Assembly (NCBI GenBank): GCA_001683735.1
Contig: LUGG01000029.1
Coordinates: 62,001-126,000, forward strand
Origin: Grifola frondosa
Lineage: Eukaryota > Basidiomycota > Agaricomycetes > Polyporales > Grifolaceae
DNA length: 64,000 nt
Reading direction: 5' to 3'
In this document: positions 27,665-38,663 of the stretch, one piece after another
Numbering within the stretch: the stretch's first letter is position 1
Layout of the letters: the number at the start of each line of letters is the position of its first letter
Notes under the pieces: generated by a model
The model's database searches: none
What the model saw: only the letters and a program-made list of their open reading frames with translations
What the model was told of the DNA's origin: nothing
Position numbers and translations under genes: made by a program

Positions 27665-29826
27665 ATGTCCAAGTTTCTCGATGCATACACCGCCTTATCT
27701 GCTGCTTCGCCTCGCTCCGAGGTCGCTGCAGTACTTCAGTCCATCACAGATGGCAAGTCTTCTCTCGCTACGCGCTTCCAGCGGCCCAGTGCTTCCAGCT
27801 TACAGACACTTCTATCAGCCCTTCCTTTACAGATCGACGACGCCAAACGACAGGACCTGATTCAGATGATACTTGACGATTTGACGAAATCCGCCCCGAG
27901 CAGCGGGAAGAGTTCGAAGAGCAGACTGTCCTCAAAAGGTACGTGCCGCCGTCGCAGTCTGCGTGGAGAGTGCACGCGGGAACTGTGTCGAACCAATCGC
28001 TTGGTGCACGCAGATGCCACTCAGGCCTTGCAAGCGGTCAAGGCCCTGGGCAAGAACCCCGCAGGCTCGGAGGTTATAGCGTCTTCTGCCAATCTGTCGA
28101 CTTTGCTCGGCCTGTCTCAGTCGTACAAGGATAACATGGAAGCATCCCATGAAGCCCTCAGATGCATTGCCAATGCTCTGCTCCTCGTAGAACAGGCGCG
28201 GGTTACGTTTATCACGAAAGAGGTCGGTGGTGGGGAGGCCGTCGTGGAGCTGCTCGAGGTAACAGTTGTTGTTCTTGGCGCGCGTTTACCGATATGCTTA
28301 ACTGCCTTGCGTTCTCTATAGAAATCTGCGGTTCCTGAGCGCATCTTCCTGGCATCACGTATCCTTTTCCTCTGCACAGTGTCGATGGCCAGTGCACGTG
28401 GCTACATCCAAACACTGGTCGAGGCAAAATCTCCAGGCAGCTCAGGCAACATCGTCGAGATTATTGGCAGCAGACTTGACATATTGTCGAAAGGAATTAT
28501 GGGCACCTCAAAGCTTGCAAGGGAAGCAATGACGGATCTCCTCAAATTCACATTTAATTTACTCTTACATTATCCGAAAGTGAGCTATTCTTCGATTCAT
28601 TCAAAAAGACTCGTCGCTGACGGATGGCAGATCGTCGACAATTCGCCGCACGGTGATGACGACCCACCAGTGATGGGCGACTGCTGGAGCGATCGACTGG
28701 ATGGGTCTGTTCCCTCCTCTGTCTCTGCTTCTACGACTGATTGTTGTGGACAGCATTCTTCCTCCCTTGCTTCGGACTTTCAACATGCTGCCGCCCACCT
28801 TCCCCGCGCCCCTCGCAGCGCCCATGACGCACATAATACACGCTTTGATCACCATTCCTGTCAACCCGTCTCTCCGCGGGCAATGGTTTCCGCGGTCTGG
28901 CCGGTCCTCGACAACACGCCTTCCAAAAGCCCGAGTCCGCGCGAGTCCCCGAACAGTTCCCCCGAGTCATCAAGCAAGCCCGCGCTCCCTACAAACATTC
29001 AGAATGGATCGCCTACTAAGGACACGAAACCGGGTGCATTTGACCGTGCATGGTCAGCTCTGGCCGCCGGGCGCCGCTCCCTCTCGCGCTCGTCCTCGCC
29101 GTTGCCACATTCATCCGTCGATGTGCTCCTACCGCATACGATCTGCTGGATATATCTATAAATCATTATCTTCCAGGCACAATCGACCCAGATGATTCTA
29201 GCGTCCGGGAGCGGTGCAGGACGGAGTGCGATCAGACGTTGGACGACGTACTCGTTCCCATTGAAGTGCTCATCACCAAGCTTTGCGTCGCGGACGAGGG
29301 ATCCAGAGTCAGGATGCGCCGTGGCTGTTCCGGACGACCTCGATAGGTCGACGCCTCTGAATCCCATAATGATTTGTTGGACGTCTCCTGCGTATCTTGG
29401 CGTGCGTGCACCATACGCGGCTGAAACCCGCAACCGGGGAAATGTTGTATGCGATTTGTGACTCAGACGGTGCGTGTATTTATGGCAACTGTTTCCGCTG
29501 CTCTGCTAATTCGGTGTGGATGTAGCGAGTCTGCTCGCGTCATATGTAGGGTATGTAACGTTGCAGGCTTCCTTCAATAAGGGGATCACCAGCGCGCCTC
29601 CGCGCTCTACCGCATCGACCGCCCCACGCAGACGACCTCCGGAGTACCTATCAATCCATCACGGATATGCTGAGCAACCGCGTCAACTGAACGACATGAC
29701 GGATGAAGAGAAGGAGCGCAGGCGGAAAAGCTGTTCGTCCTGTTCGACCGACTGGAGAAGACTGGAGCGATGCCGCCCAGTGAGAACCCCATCCGAAAGG
29801 CAGCGCAGGCGGGGAGGCTGGGCTGA
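27665..29826 (+). CDS. RIC8: Synembryn / Ric-8, G-alpha chaperone and exchange factor (many frame breaks in 3' part)
   Basis: Ric-8 folds and activates heterotrimeric G-alpha subunits, controlling growth and mating signalling. Exons: 27665-27938, 28014-28258, 28322-28579, 28631-28704, 28754-29469, 29526-29826. The armadillo-like body is clear: SLQTLLSALPLQIDD, ASHEALRCIANALLL, RIFLASRILFLCTVS, LAREAMTDLLKFTFNLL, LDGILPPLLRTFNMLPPTFP, then VLITKLCVADEG, PDDLDRSTPL, ATGEMLYAICDSDA, and the end MTDEEKERE, LFVLFDRLEKTG, MPPSENPIRKA. Exons 1-4 read cleanly. From 28897 to the end about ten single-base losses, mostly in G or C runs, move the reading frame back and forth. Protein similarity is otherwise undamaged. 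This is the most error-dense gene in the window. Confidence 0.88.
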
Positions 29827-30290
29827 AGCATTGTTTTGAAGAAATGTGAGACTTGTACCAATTAATTCGTTATGCTTATTGTCGAATCGGCAGCTGGCAC
29901 GTATACCGTCTTCCCTACTAGCTATTATTTTATTGTTGGCTCTCGAGTTGACTCCTACATACCAGAATGTGTTCGTACTTATTTTACATACCAAATAATG
30001 TAATGTCCCAGTGCTAGTCTCGTCTATGAATCTTATTGAGATGGCATGCCATATATAAAGTCATTTGTTCGTCGTTTCCTTTGGCGCAATCGCAAGTGGC
30101 GTGCGCGCGATTTTGTCTGCCCAAATTAGGAATGTGAGAAGGTTTGTTTGTCCATTTTCAACCAGCTGCCGCCAGCGATAAATCTCGAATCTACATCCCA
30201 TTCTTCACGTTTCTTTCAGGGATTAAAGTGTTCACAGCCTTGGTTTGCCTCCTTCGTCCGACAAGCTTCCTTCCCACACTCGCGGGATGT
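29827..30290. other. Intergenic, no gene seen
   Basis: AT-rich downstream flank of RIC8 followed by the upstream region of the next plus-strand gene. No supported frame. Confidence 0.45.
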
Positions 30291-31832
30291 ATCCGACAGG
30301 TTCTGCTAGCAATTCGGTGGACCGTGCACGCGAACTGGATGTTTTTGATTCTTGTGTCTCCATTGTATCTTACAATGATGGCTACTTGTCTCCGATATCA
30401 GCCGGAGTTATGATGGGCTTGGTACTGCCTCTCAAACCGCGGAAGCTACTGCTCAGACGCTTTCGACTCATCCCTGCAGGAATGCGGTTCAAATCGGTTC
30501 AATCCGACGAAGGTATCTTCTCCTGCTCTTGGACGGAAAACCTCGCGAGGCTCTCAATGCAAATGGCGCTGGCAGGAGAAAGATGCAAACTACCATAGCC
30601 ATCCGTGACAAGTCTCCTCACCGCTTCAAGGTGCTTCCACTCAATCAGATCCGGATTATCAAGGACACCTCTTCCAAGCCTCAACCTGGAACGACAATAC
30701 GCAAAAATTGGGCTGCTGGTCTCAGAACTACTGGCAAGGCGACTACATCTACTACTAGCTTTGCGCAACCAGAGATTCAGGTGAGTTCATGTTGTTCGAT
30801 AACGAACGGCTGCTGAAGTCCAGTAACTAGCCTCCTGCTGTTGCTTCTTGTGAGACTCTCGCGTATGAACGCAATGAAAGCGGTGACTGCCTAATCCACA
30901 AGACGAAAGTTGGACAAGTGACGGCGAGGATGGGAATCCGTCGGTTCGAGATAGTCTGGAACAGGAATCAGAACACTCGTCCTCATCTCTCACCCTTGTT
31001 CAAGAGCAACCAGATACATGTCCATATTCTGAATGCGCCACAGACGATCTCAAGACAAGCTATCCGAAACGCGAATTCGATATTTTCCTAGAAGGACTGG
31101 ATCCCTCGCGAGCTACACCTTCTCCCAACACTCTTGACTTTGGAACCTATGGCAGTCTAACTCTTTCTCCACCCCCGGAACCGGTCCGGAAGTATCGAAG
31201 TCTGAACACCCTCGAGGATTTTGAGAGTATCTATGATTCCCCCCTGAACTCCCCCTCTATCACGAGGACCAGGGCAAGATCCAGCATCATTTCAGAACCC
31301 CGACATGACAGCTCAGGACGACGAGCTACGGACGGCAGCCTCGCATCGCCCTCGCGGGCGCGCACAAGGGACCGCCAGAAGATTGCGCTCAGACGTCACG
31401 CCATATACGCCCAGCCTGGGCTCCAGATCGCGTATTGCTCGGACGGTACCACCCTCAGACGGAGGACTGCCCTGGCTCCGCTCCTTCTGCCGTTGTGTTC
31501 TCCGAGCCGGGGACGAAGACAATTGCAGCTCTCTCCCGAGATGACACTGGCTTGCATGGTCGACCCACGACGGACACCACATACTTCAAAACCAGTACTC
31601 CTTTGAAGACGAGCGTATCCAGCACGAGTGAAGACAGTCACCAAATTCTGTCCAAGGGAACCGTCACCACTACGAATCGTAAAGCGGACTTCGATTCGGT
31701 AGATGCCATCACAGAGCTGTGGACTTCGCAGGTTTGCACGAGACGCACCAGGGATATAGTTCCGTAGTTTCGGAGCTCATGAAGGAGGTGGATGTGCTAT
31801 CGAAGCATGGGGATGATTGGGAATTTTATTGA
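30291..31832 (+). CDS. Unknown Ser/Thr/Pro-rich protein (approximate model)
   Basis: I do not recognise this gene. Coding character on plus is suggested by low-complexity but ordered protein text in changing frames: MYPTGSASNSVDRARELDVF near the start; PHRFKVLPLNQIRIIKD at about 30610-30665; an intron from 30781 (GTGAGT) to about 30900; an acidic Ser-rich part with TSDGEDGNPSVRDSLEQE; REFDIFLEGLDPSRATPSP near 31070-31130; SLTLSPPPEPVRKYRSLNTL; and a final VSELMKEVDVLSKHGDDWEFY with stop at 31830-31832. At least two frame changes without splice signals resemble the single-base losses in neighbouring genes. Probably an intrinsically disordered regulatory or cytoskeletal protein, but no domain supports that. 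Confidence 0.45.
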
Positions 31833-32015
31833 TCATGGAGAGCTTTTATTTCGATCGTTTTGTATTCTCTGTATCGATTATTCCATACTATAGCTATGTC
31901 GCCCAATCTGTATCAAGTAGGAAACAAAGCAGCTCAACAATGCATCTCATGATTCGACAAATCCTGGTCTCGGACGCACCATCATGTGGCATATTTTCAG
32001 TGCACGTCACCGAGA

Positions 32016-33922
32016 TCACTGACAAAACGGCTGACCTCCTCGCCCCCTAATACCAGTAATGATCCGCCAATCCCCTTCCATGACGTCTGACCACTCGAAT
32101 GTCTCTTCAATCGCACCAACCTCCTCCGTTTCCACTGCACCTCCGAATGATACCTCTGCCACGCCAGCCTCAGCAAATGGCTCAACAATTAGCTGTTCGT
32201 TGCAGCTGATGACGCATCCGGTAGTTAGAAGCACTTCCGGTGTCAGGTAGCGTAGTTGATGCCGAGTGCCTAGAGTAATATCAGTAAGGCGTATAGGACG
32301 ACATGACAGGAGATACGCGCCTTCCAGCCACTATCGCGGCTGGCTGGAGCTGAGATCGTTCAGTGACCTTCGGGAATGAGTCCCAGCGAGCAGAGATGGA
32401 GGCATGGTCCCACGCGAGAGTGCTGGTCTGGGCACTTGATCATCCGTATGAGAGCTATCCTTCACAATTATGCCGGCTCCTTCCGCGTCATCATAAGGCA
32501 GTACAACCGCGTCTGCTTCCGCATATTCATCATAGTCCCATGTTTGTGCCTGCTTTCTTCTTCCTCTTTGGGTGGATGCCCTCCTCGACATCAATGCTTG
32601 TGACAAACAAGTTCGGCGGCAACTGTCCATTTTCTTGCTTCTCTGAAGGCGGGATAAGACGCGGATACGTCTCGACCACTCGAGCCGCAGACCTATCTGT
32701 TTCGATGAAATCGGTGGATTTCTGAGCAATAGGCTCTTCGGATTGCACGGTAGCGGCATCGTCAGCATCCCGAAGACAATTTTCGGAGCGACGCCGGACA
32801 GCATGGCATGCTTGAAGCCCTTCCTTTTGTTCTTGTTCTGAAGCGTCGACATCATAAACACAGGGGAACACGCGCTTGCTGAGGCACGATAGACTCTGGG
32901 TCTCGACAACTGATACGGATGAGGGTTCAGGTTGCACGAGCTCTGGTGTACGGGCTCTCGTGCCGAGGGGAATCTCGTTTACGCTGGCAGGCTCCGCTGT
33001 CTGCGCGAGACGCTCGTACATTTTCTTGCGTCGCCTCCGCACATTGCGACTGTGCGTGGTAGGCTTGCCCAATCCAGGCGGAATAAGGGTAGTGGGCGTT
33101 CTGAGAATGTTCGATCAGAAAACGAATCGAATAAAGACGCAGGTCTAACACACTTTGTGGACTAACGGTACGCTGCTCCTTGGAAGGCGAAGCACCATAT
33201 CGTGAAGGGACAGAAACGGCCACTCCTTTTCCTGGACGCGAAGGGGCAGCAGATGGAACGCCCGAAGAAGACGAAGTGGAACTGCTATCTGACGAGGAGC
33301 TATCTGAATCTGAGTCCGAGTCCGAACTTGTGCTCGAATCAGATTCGGAATCCGAACTGGAGCTAGAGGACGACTCGGACTGGGACTTGGAATAAACTGG
33401 GCCGCGTTCGCTTTTTAAAGCAACCGTACTTGTTGCAGGCTTGTGCGACGCCGTGCGGAGGTGTGCGAGCTGTGATTTTTCATTGCTGTCTCGCTTCGTC
33501 CGTTTACGGATCGGGCTCTCTCCTGAATATCTGTTTTAACGCGTCGTCAGAGGAGACAAGTGAATGACCTTACCATGGGAAGTCGATGCCTTTCGTTGTT
33601 GAATACTCTAGGTGGGCTTCGTTTGATGCTGCAGAGGATGGCTACTATGAGAGCCTTCGTTGGGCAACGAGAAACAGAAAACAGCATATGCAACATACGT
33701 TATGAGATCGCCGTCTCGTATGACATCAATGGGGCTCGAGTCCAAGAGCTCAAAGTCCTCCAACATTAGCGTAAGGTCTTCATCTTGAACATGATCATCT
33801 CGAAACGACGGTAGGTCGGCAGCAAGCACGGATTTGAGCTCTGAGACTGTCGATGCTGAATGAACTATGAACCACGCTTTCAAGGGGGGCAGTGAAGGAG
33901 CACTTTCGATTTTGATGCGCAT
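32016..33922 (-). CDS. Coilin-like protein (frame-disrupted)
   Basis: Coilin is the scaffold of Cajal bodies, where snRNPs mature. Three separated pieces of the family are present in order on minus. First, an N-terminal coilin domain from ATG 33922 (MRIKIESAPSLPPLKAWFIV, then LTLMLEDFELLDSSPIDVIRDGDLI). Second, a Ser/Glu/Asp-rich and basic centre (SPIRKRTKRD; LIPPGLGKPTTHSRNVRRRR, the conserved basic block). Third, a C-terminal tudor-like part, WKALGINYATLTPEVLLTTG, then VISCNEQLIVEPFAEAG and EETFEWSDVMEGDWRII. Several introns are visible, but the frame is broken at least twice (for example one lost C in ATLTPE near 32250), so exon ends are approximate. The stop at 32016 is provisional. Confidence 0.72.
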
Positions 33923-34309
33923 CTAGTGACAGTCTGTGTGTAGTGTCCCAACGAGCCTCTGGACTCCAATATTAGAGACGGGTCGAAAACTATAAATTAA
34001 ATTCTAATTAATTAACTAAACTTCAGACTACTAATATATCACATATAATTTCAAAATCTCCTTCCGCGGGCAGCACCGTACTTGTCTTTGTTCACAGATG
34101 TGGATTTACCTGAATTGCACCACAGATTATGCTTCACCATAAGTAATCTCGAACTTGCTTAGCCCTCGTATGCTTCGGTAGCTTGCTAAGCCTCGCTAAT
34201 CTATCTATGATATTATTTCATTGTCCCATCTGCTCCGTGCCTCTGAAGGTAAGTAAATAATTGTGGTCAAAATATACCCTTGCTTACTCCGGACTAAATC
34301 TGATGTCCA
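33923..34309. other. AT-rich intergenic region, convergent or divergent flanks
   Basis: The plus-strand segment 33980-34060 is very AT-rich (attaaattctaattaattaac). It lies upstream of the coilin gene and downstream of the TDP2-like gene. No frame supported. Confidence 0.5.
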
Positions 34310-35246
34310 TCATAACCCACAATGATCACTTGCCCAATTGTTACTCTGTCTTCGACCCCAAGTTCTAGCCCCACTCCAACTCTCCGTACAGCTGTAATGT
34401 GGACGCCTTCGGGAGACTGGGCAGTGTACAGCAGCTTGTCGAGCCGATTCGGTGGGAATGAGGTAACTGGCCAGTATCCCATGTATGACCTTCTGCAGCA
34501 TCGTCAGAGCATGCCCGCTGTCAAGCCAAGCATCAGCGAGCCCAACCTCTCTCGGAAGCTGCACATCGCTCGGAGAAATGGCGTTCATATCTCCTCCCAC
34601 AATGCCGACCTCTATGGATTTCAGGAACTGCGCGATCTCCGCAAGCTGCACCGGGCGCGCGCGATCGCCATGGCCGGGCAGACTTTCAAGTGTGTATTCG
34701 CGATTCACAGTATGTGAGAAGAGGAATGCAGCTGTAGATCTGCAAAAAGAGCATCGCGACCCATAGTGCTATTTGGGAATGGTACGCGGAAAATGGCACG
34801 GACACTGTTGGAAAGGATATAGGATCAGAGTGACGGTGCCATACTTCATCCCTGGCCACATGCTACGATTAAGATCGGTCATTGCGTATTTGCTGCGCAC
34901 GAGCTGGTGCCCGAGGAGAGCGGAAAAACAAGAGTTATGGAACTCTTGGAGGAGGATTACAGTTGCGGGGCATCATGCGGGCCGAGGTTTTCGATATGGG
35001 CTAGGATGGTGTGAAGTCGGTCAATAGGATTCGGAGCAGCGAAGTCAATATTCCAGGTAAGAATAGCTAGCGAGGAGACGGGGAGAGCAGATGGATTGTG
35101 AGCGCGACTTCGTGCCACTCGGACTGTGTTTCGTCGAATGCGTATAACTTCTGATAATTAGGACGGGTATGTGATGTTGAAGGAAGAGGTGCTAAAGGAA
35201 GAGGCGTATCTCCATCGCTGCTAGCAGAGCTCGAGAGATAATTCAT
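34310..35246 (-). CDS. Endonuclease/exonuclease/phosphatase family protein, TDP2-like
   Basis: Mg-dependent phosphodiesterase fold. In TDP2 it removes 5'-tyrosyl adducts left by topoisomerase II. Signature pieces in order on minus: MNYLSSSASSD start, a WNID motif (LTWNIDFAAPNPIDRLHTIL), LQE (VILLQEFHNSC), a WPGMKYGTVTL-like strand, ANTHLKVCP, GGDMNAISPSD (catalytic Asp/Asn), the TWGYWPVTSFPPNRLDKLLY region, and the final catalytic SDH in NNWASDHCGL just before the stop. These four motifs define the family and their spacing suits TDP2. The frame changes near 34345 and in 34760-34990 without good splice sites, so exon borders are not firm. Could be another EEP branch. Confidence 0.65.
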
Positions 35247-35511
35247 GATTGTGGTGAACATGAGAAAACAGAAATTTAGTTTATTCAATCATTTATTCAA
35301 TCGCGAGTTCGATCGTGATCGGTAAAGGAAAGTCTTTCTCACGGTACTTTACAGCTTACGGCCAGCTCAGCGCCAGCGTGCAAGTCTTACTCAACATCCT
35401 CGTTCCTTCCTCCTCGCTGTTGTCGCTTTCGCTATCCTTTGACAGCCTTTATTTGTTCTATCTGGGTGTAATATCTGTAAAAACTCGCGTTTCTTCTCTT
35501 CTCTGGCCAAA

Positions 35512-38242
35512 ATGGCCAATTACAACTATGACGAGGCCGGAAATATGGCTGCCTACTTTCTGCTCACGTTTCTCGCAATATTTCTCGTACCGCTGTCATT
35601 ATCCTCGGTTTCACTTCACAGTGAGTTGTCTGATTGTTCTCCGTGTGATATCGCCGACCGTCGTTGCTGCATAGCTCCGCCAACCTTGTCTGGCTGTCAG
35701 TGCGAGCCTTGTGTCTTACAACGGGAGAATATTCGCAAGCGAGAACGAGGGTCTTTGTTGACACCTAAACTACGAAGAAGGCGCGTTTTATGTTCCCATA
35801 TCTCCACTCACAGTCACTGATACGTCATTTCCTCGTGCAGAACACTAATTCTACTGGTCGGATGGTCACTCGTCGCATTCCTTCTCTATAAAATTGCAAA
35901 TACCGAAATTGAAAACAAGGTGTATGACCCTTTTGAGATCCTCGGGATAAGCAGCGTGAGTATTTGACTTTCATGCTTAGGGGATGACGTGGTGCGCATT
36001 AGCGTTCGCACATGGATTATTGGGCTAGATATGTTCATATATGCGCATTGTCCCTTCATTAGAAGGCAAATGCGAGTGGGTATTTATCAAAACCAGGATT
36101 GTTGTTGGTCAGACTAGGTTGGGCGTTACTGCTCTTCGTCAAAGGCTGGTGCTTGCAAGTGTATTCCAAAGATCGGCTCGGATTTGTGAACGTACTCACC
36201 CGATGCAACGGCACCTGATATCCCTCATTCCTACTGAATTTAGCTGATATCTACGGTTCCTAATGACATCTCTTGACACAGGGCACGTCTATCAAGGAGA
36301 TCAAGTCACATTACAAGAAGCTTTCGCGTGTATAGTGCGTTGTCCATCTAGTCTTTCACCGAGCTTTCCCTTAATCGACGATTTCAGCCATCCAGACAAA
36401 GTTAAACTTGCGATTAATCAAACCATGGAGGCTGTTGAGGCCAAGTTCGTGGAGATCACCAAAGCATACAAATCGTAGGTTATTCAGAAATATCCCTCAA
36501 CGGACGGCATACATGCATCTAATATGATTATAAGATTAACCGATGAAACAATTCGCAAGAACTGGGAGCTATTTGGCCATCCTGACGGACGCCAGGAAGT
36601 TTCAATGGGTATTGCGTTCCCAAATGGATCGTTGAGAGTGGCAATAATATATGGGTGCTTGGCGCATATGGATTGATCTTTGGTGGCGCGCTGCCGGCAC
36701 TTGTGGTGAGTTGTATCACATAATCTCATGCGTTGATGGTCAATAACGTGCATTATGTGCAGGGCCGTTGGTGGTTTGGTAACAGACAAAAGACGAAAGA
36801 TGGCGTGAATGCGCTTAGCGCAGCCGCATTCTTCAAAGGCCTCACGGAGGAGTCCAGCATGGACGAGGTTGTCGGTTCGCTCGGTAAGACGTTCGAGTGG
36901 GAACACCCAACGAAGAAAAGCAAAGAAGAGCATGAGCTGGTCGACCTGGAGAAGCAGATCAAGGAGAAGCTGGATCTCAAATGGAGCGAGTTGACAAAAC
37001 TTGCGGAGGCGCTTCCTGGGAAGCACGAGAACCGAAGACGAGCTTTCATACTCTTGTATGCACATCTCCTTCGGATATCCTTACAAAGCGTGTCTTTACG
37101 CGAAGGTATGACCGGCACCATTTTTGTGCACATAATCTGATAGCTGTTTTCAGAGCAAACGGACTTGTTGCTGCAGACGCCCACGCTCCTCAATGCGATG
37201 CTCAACGTTAGTACGGCGCGCAACTGGCTCCTCCCCACGCTCGCCTCAATGCGCCTGCAGGCATACCTAGCTCAAGCACTGATTCCTGGTCAAGAACAGT
37301 TGAAATTCGCACAGCTCCCTGGTATCGTCCCAGACGAGGCTGCAGTGCTCGCTGCGCGAGACGAGGCCTTCAAGGATGTTATTGAGTCGCTTGAGGAGAA
37401 AGGAGATGATCGCGCACAGAACGTGAAGAAGGCGGTCAAGCGGTGGGGTAAGGCAGAGATCGTTGATGCCTCATTCCGGGTGATTGGCGAGCGCTTCGTG
37501 ACACCATCTTCCATTGTTTACTCGTGGTGAAGCTCCGTTTGTCGCCACCATCCACGCATAAGCCAGCAGAAGAGGGGAAGGAGAAGCGGGATGTGCGTGC
37601 GGATGAGAGGGACAACGAGTTCTTACTAGCTAAGAAAGAAGCGGAAGACCTTCCAAAGGGCGACTTGGGCAACGGCTATGCACATGCTCCGTATTGGCCG
37701 GCGGTAGGTTTGCTACATCATGCTTGACATAACAGTTCCTCAAATATTTCTGTAGAATCGGAAACCTTCGTGGTGGATCGTCCTCGCCGATGTGAAGTCG
37801 AACAGGATCGTTGTACCTCCGATGAAGATCACGGATATTCCTATCACAGATGACTACCGGTCGTACAAGATGCAGTTCCAAGCACCGGCAGGCCCCGGAC
37901 TATTTACATGGAAGATATTCATTGTCAGTGATACCTTCGTTGGGGAAGAGGCTTCTCAGGACGTCATGGTGCGTTGTAAATGTCGTGCGATATACCTGTC
38001 GTTATTGAGTTTGGTATTGTTTATAGCTGAAGATCGATGATGCATCCGTGCTCACAAATGACGACCAGGGCACGGAAGATGATATATCAGACCCTGAGGA
38101 GGACTCACTTGCGGGCCAGATGGCGCTGATGCGTGGCGGCTCTGTCAAGAAGCGCCTCGATGAGGAAAGTGACGAGGAGAGCAGCACCGATGACGACGAG
38201 GATGGGAAGGGTGACTCTGGCAGTAGCAGCGACAGCGATTGA
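35512..38242 (+). CDS. SEC63: Protein translocation component Sec63 (DnaJ-like)
   Basis: ER membrane J-protein that works with the Sec61 channel and BiP in post-translational import. Ten exons: 35512-35620, 35675-35780, 35841-35955, 36282-36334, 36388-36474, 36535-36705, 36763-37105, 37154-37703, 37756-37968, 38027-38242, giving 654 residues with two bases restored. N-terminal membrane helix (AAYFLLTFLAIFLVPLSL), second helix (LILLVGWSLVAFLLYKIA), then the J-domain DPFEILGISSGTSIKEIKSHYKKLS with HPD at the exon 4/5 joint. The Sec63 Brl region and the acidic tail (SDEESSTDDDEDGKGDSG) follow. Intron 2 is GC-AG (AAG|GCGCGT). Lost bases lie at 36617-36621 and 37519-37523. Confidence 0.94.
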
Positions 38243-38663
38243 AAAATCGTACTCGCCATTGACTGTACATGCCGTAGCAACCCCACTATATTGAGTCCCA
38301 AGCCAATACCTGCATGACTTTCTTCTGCCGGCAAGGACATTATTTCCCTTAACAAATCGAACAGGCGGCCCACCGTCAGCCTACTTTATGTTCCTGAAGT
38401 GTTTCAAAACCTTAGTTCCAAATAATTAACTTATCGTAGGCAGAGATGCACTTTCAAATACGCCGCACAGTAGTCCTAAATCCGTCAAGCTGCAATAAAT
38501 CATGCCGGAGAGTGTGTGCACGATACCCTGATGAGTGTTCCCGGGAGTCGCACTCGCTATGCTGTGGCGTCAGATAATGTCAACAGAAAAGGAGAAACAC
38601 CACATCTATAGTACATCGATATTTTATACGGTGAGAGGCAGAAGATCCACCGCACTTCCCCAA

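Noticed and set aside
28701..28753. Apparent frameshift in RIC8 after LDG
   Set aside because: It is a normal 49-nt intron (GG|GTCTGT...GGACAG|C) that restores LDGILPPLLRTF without any indel.
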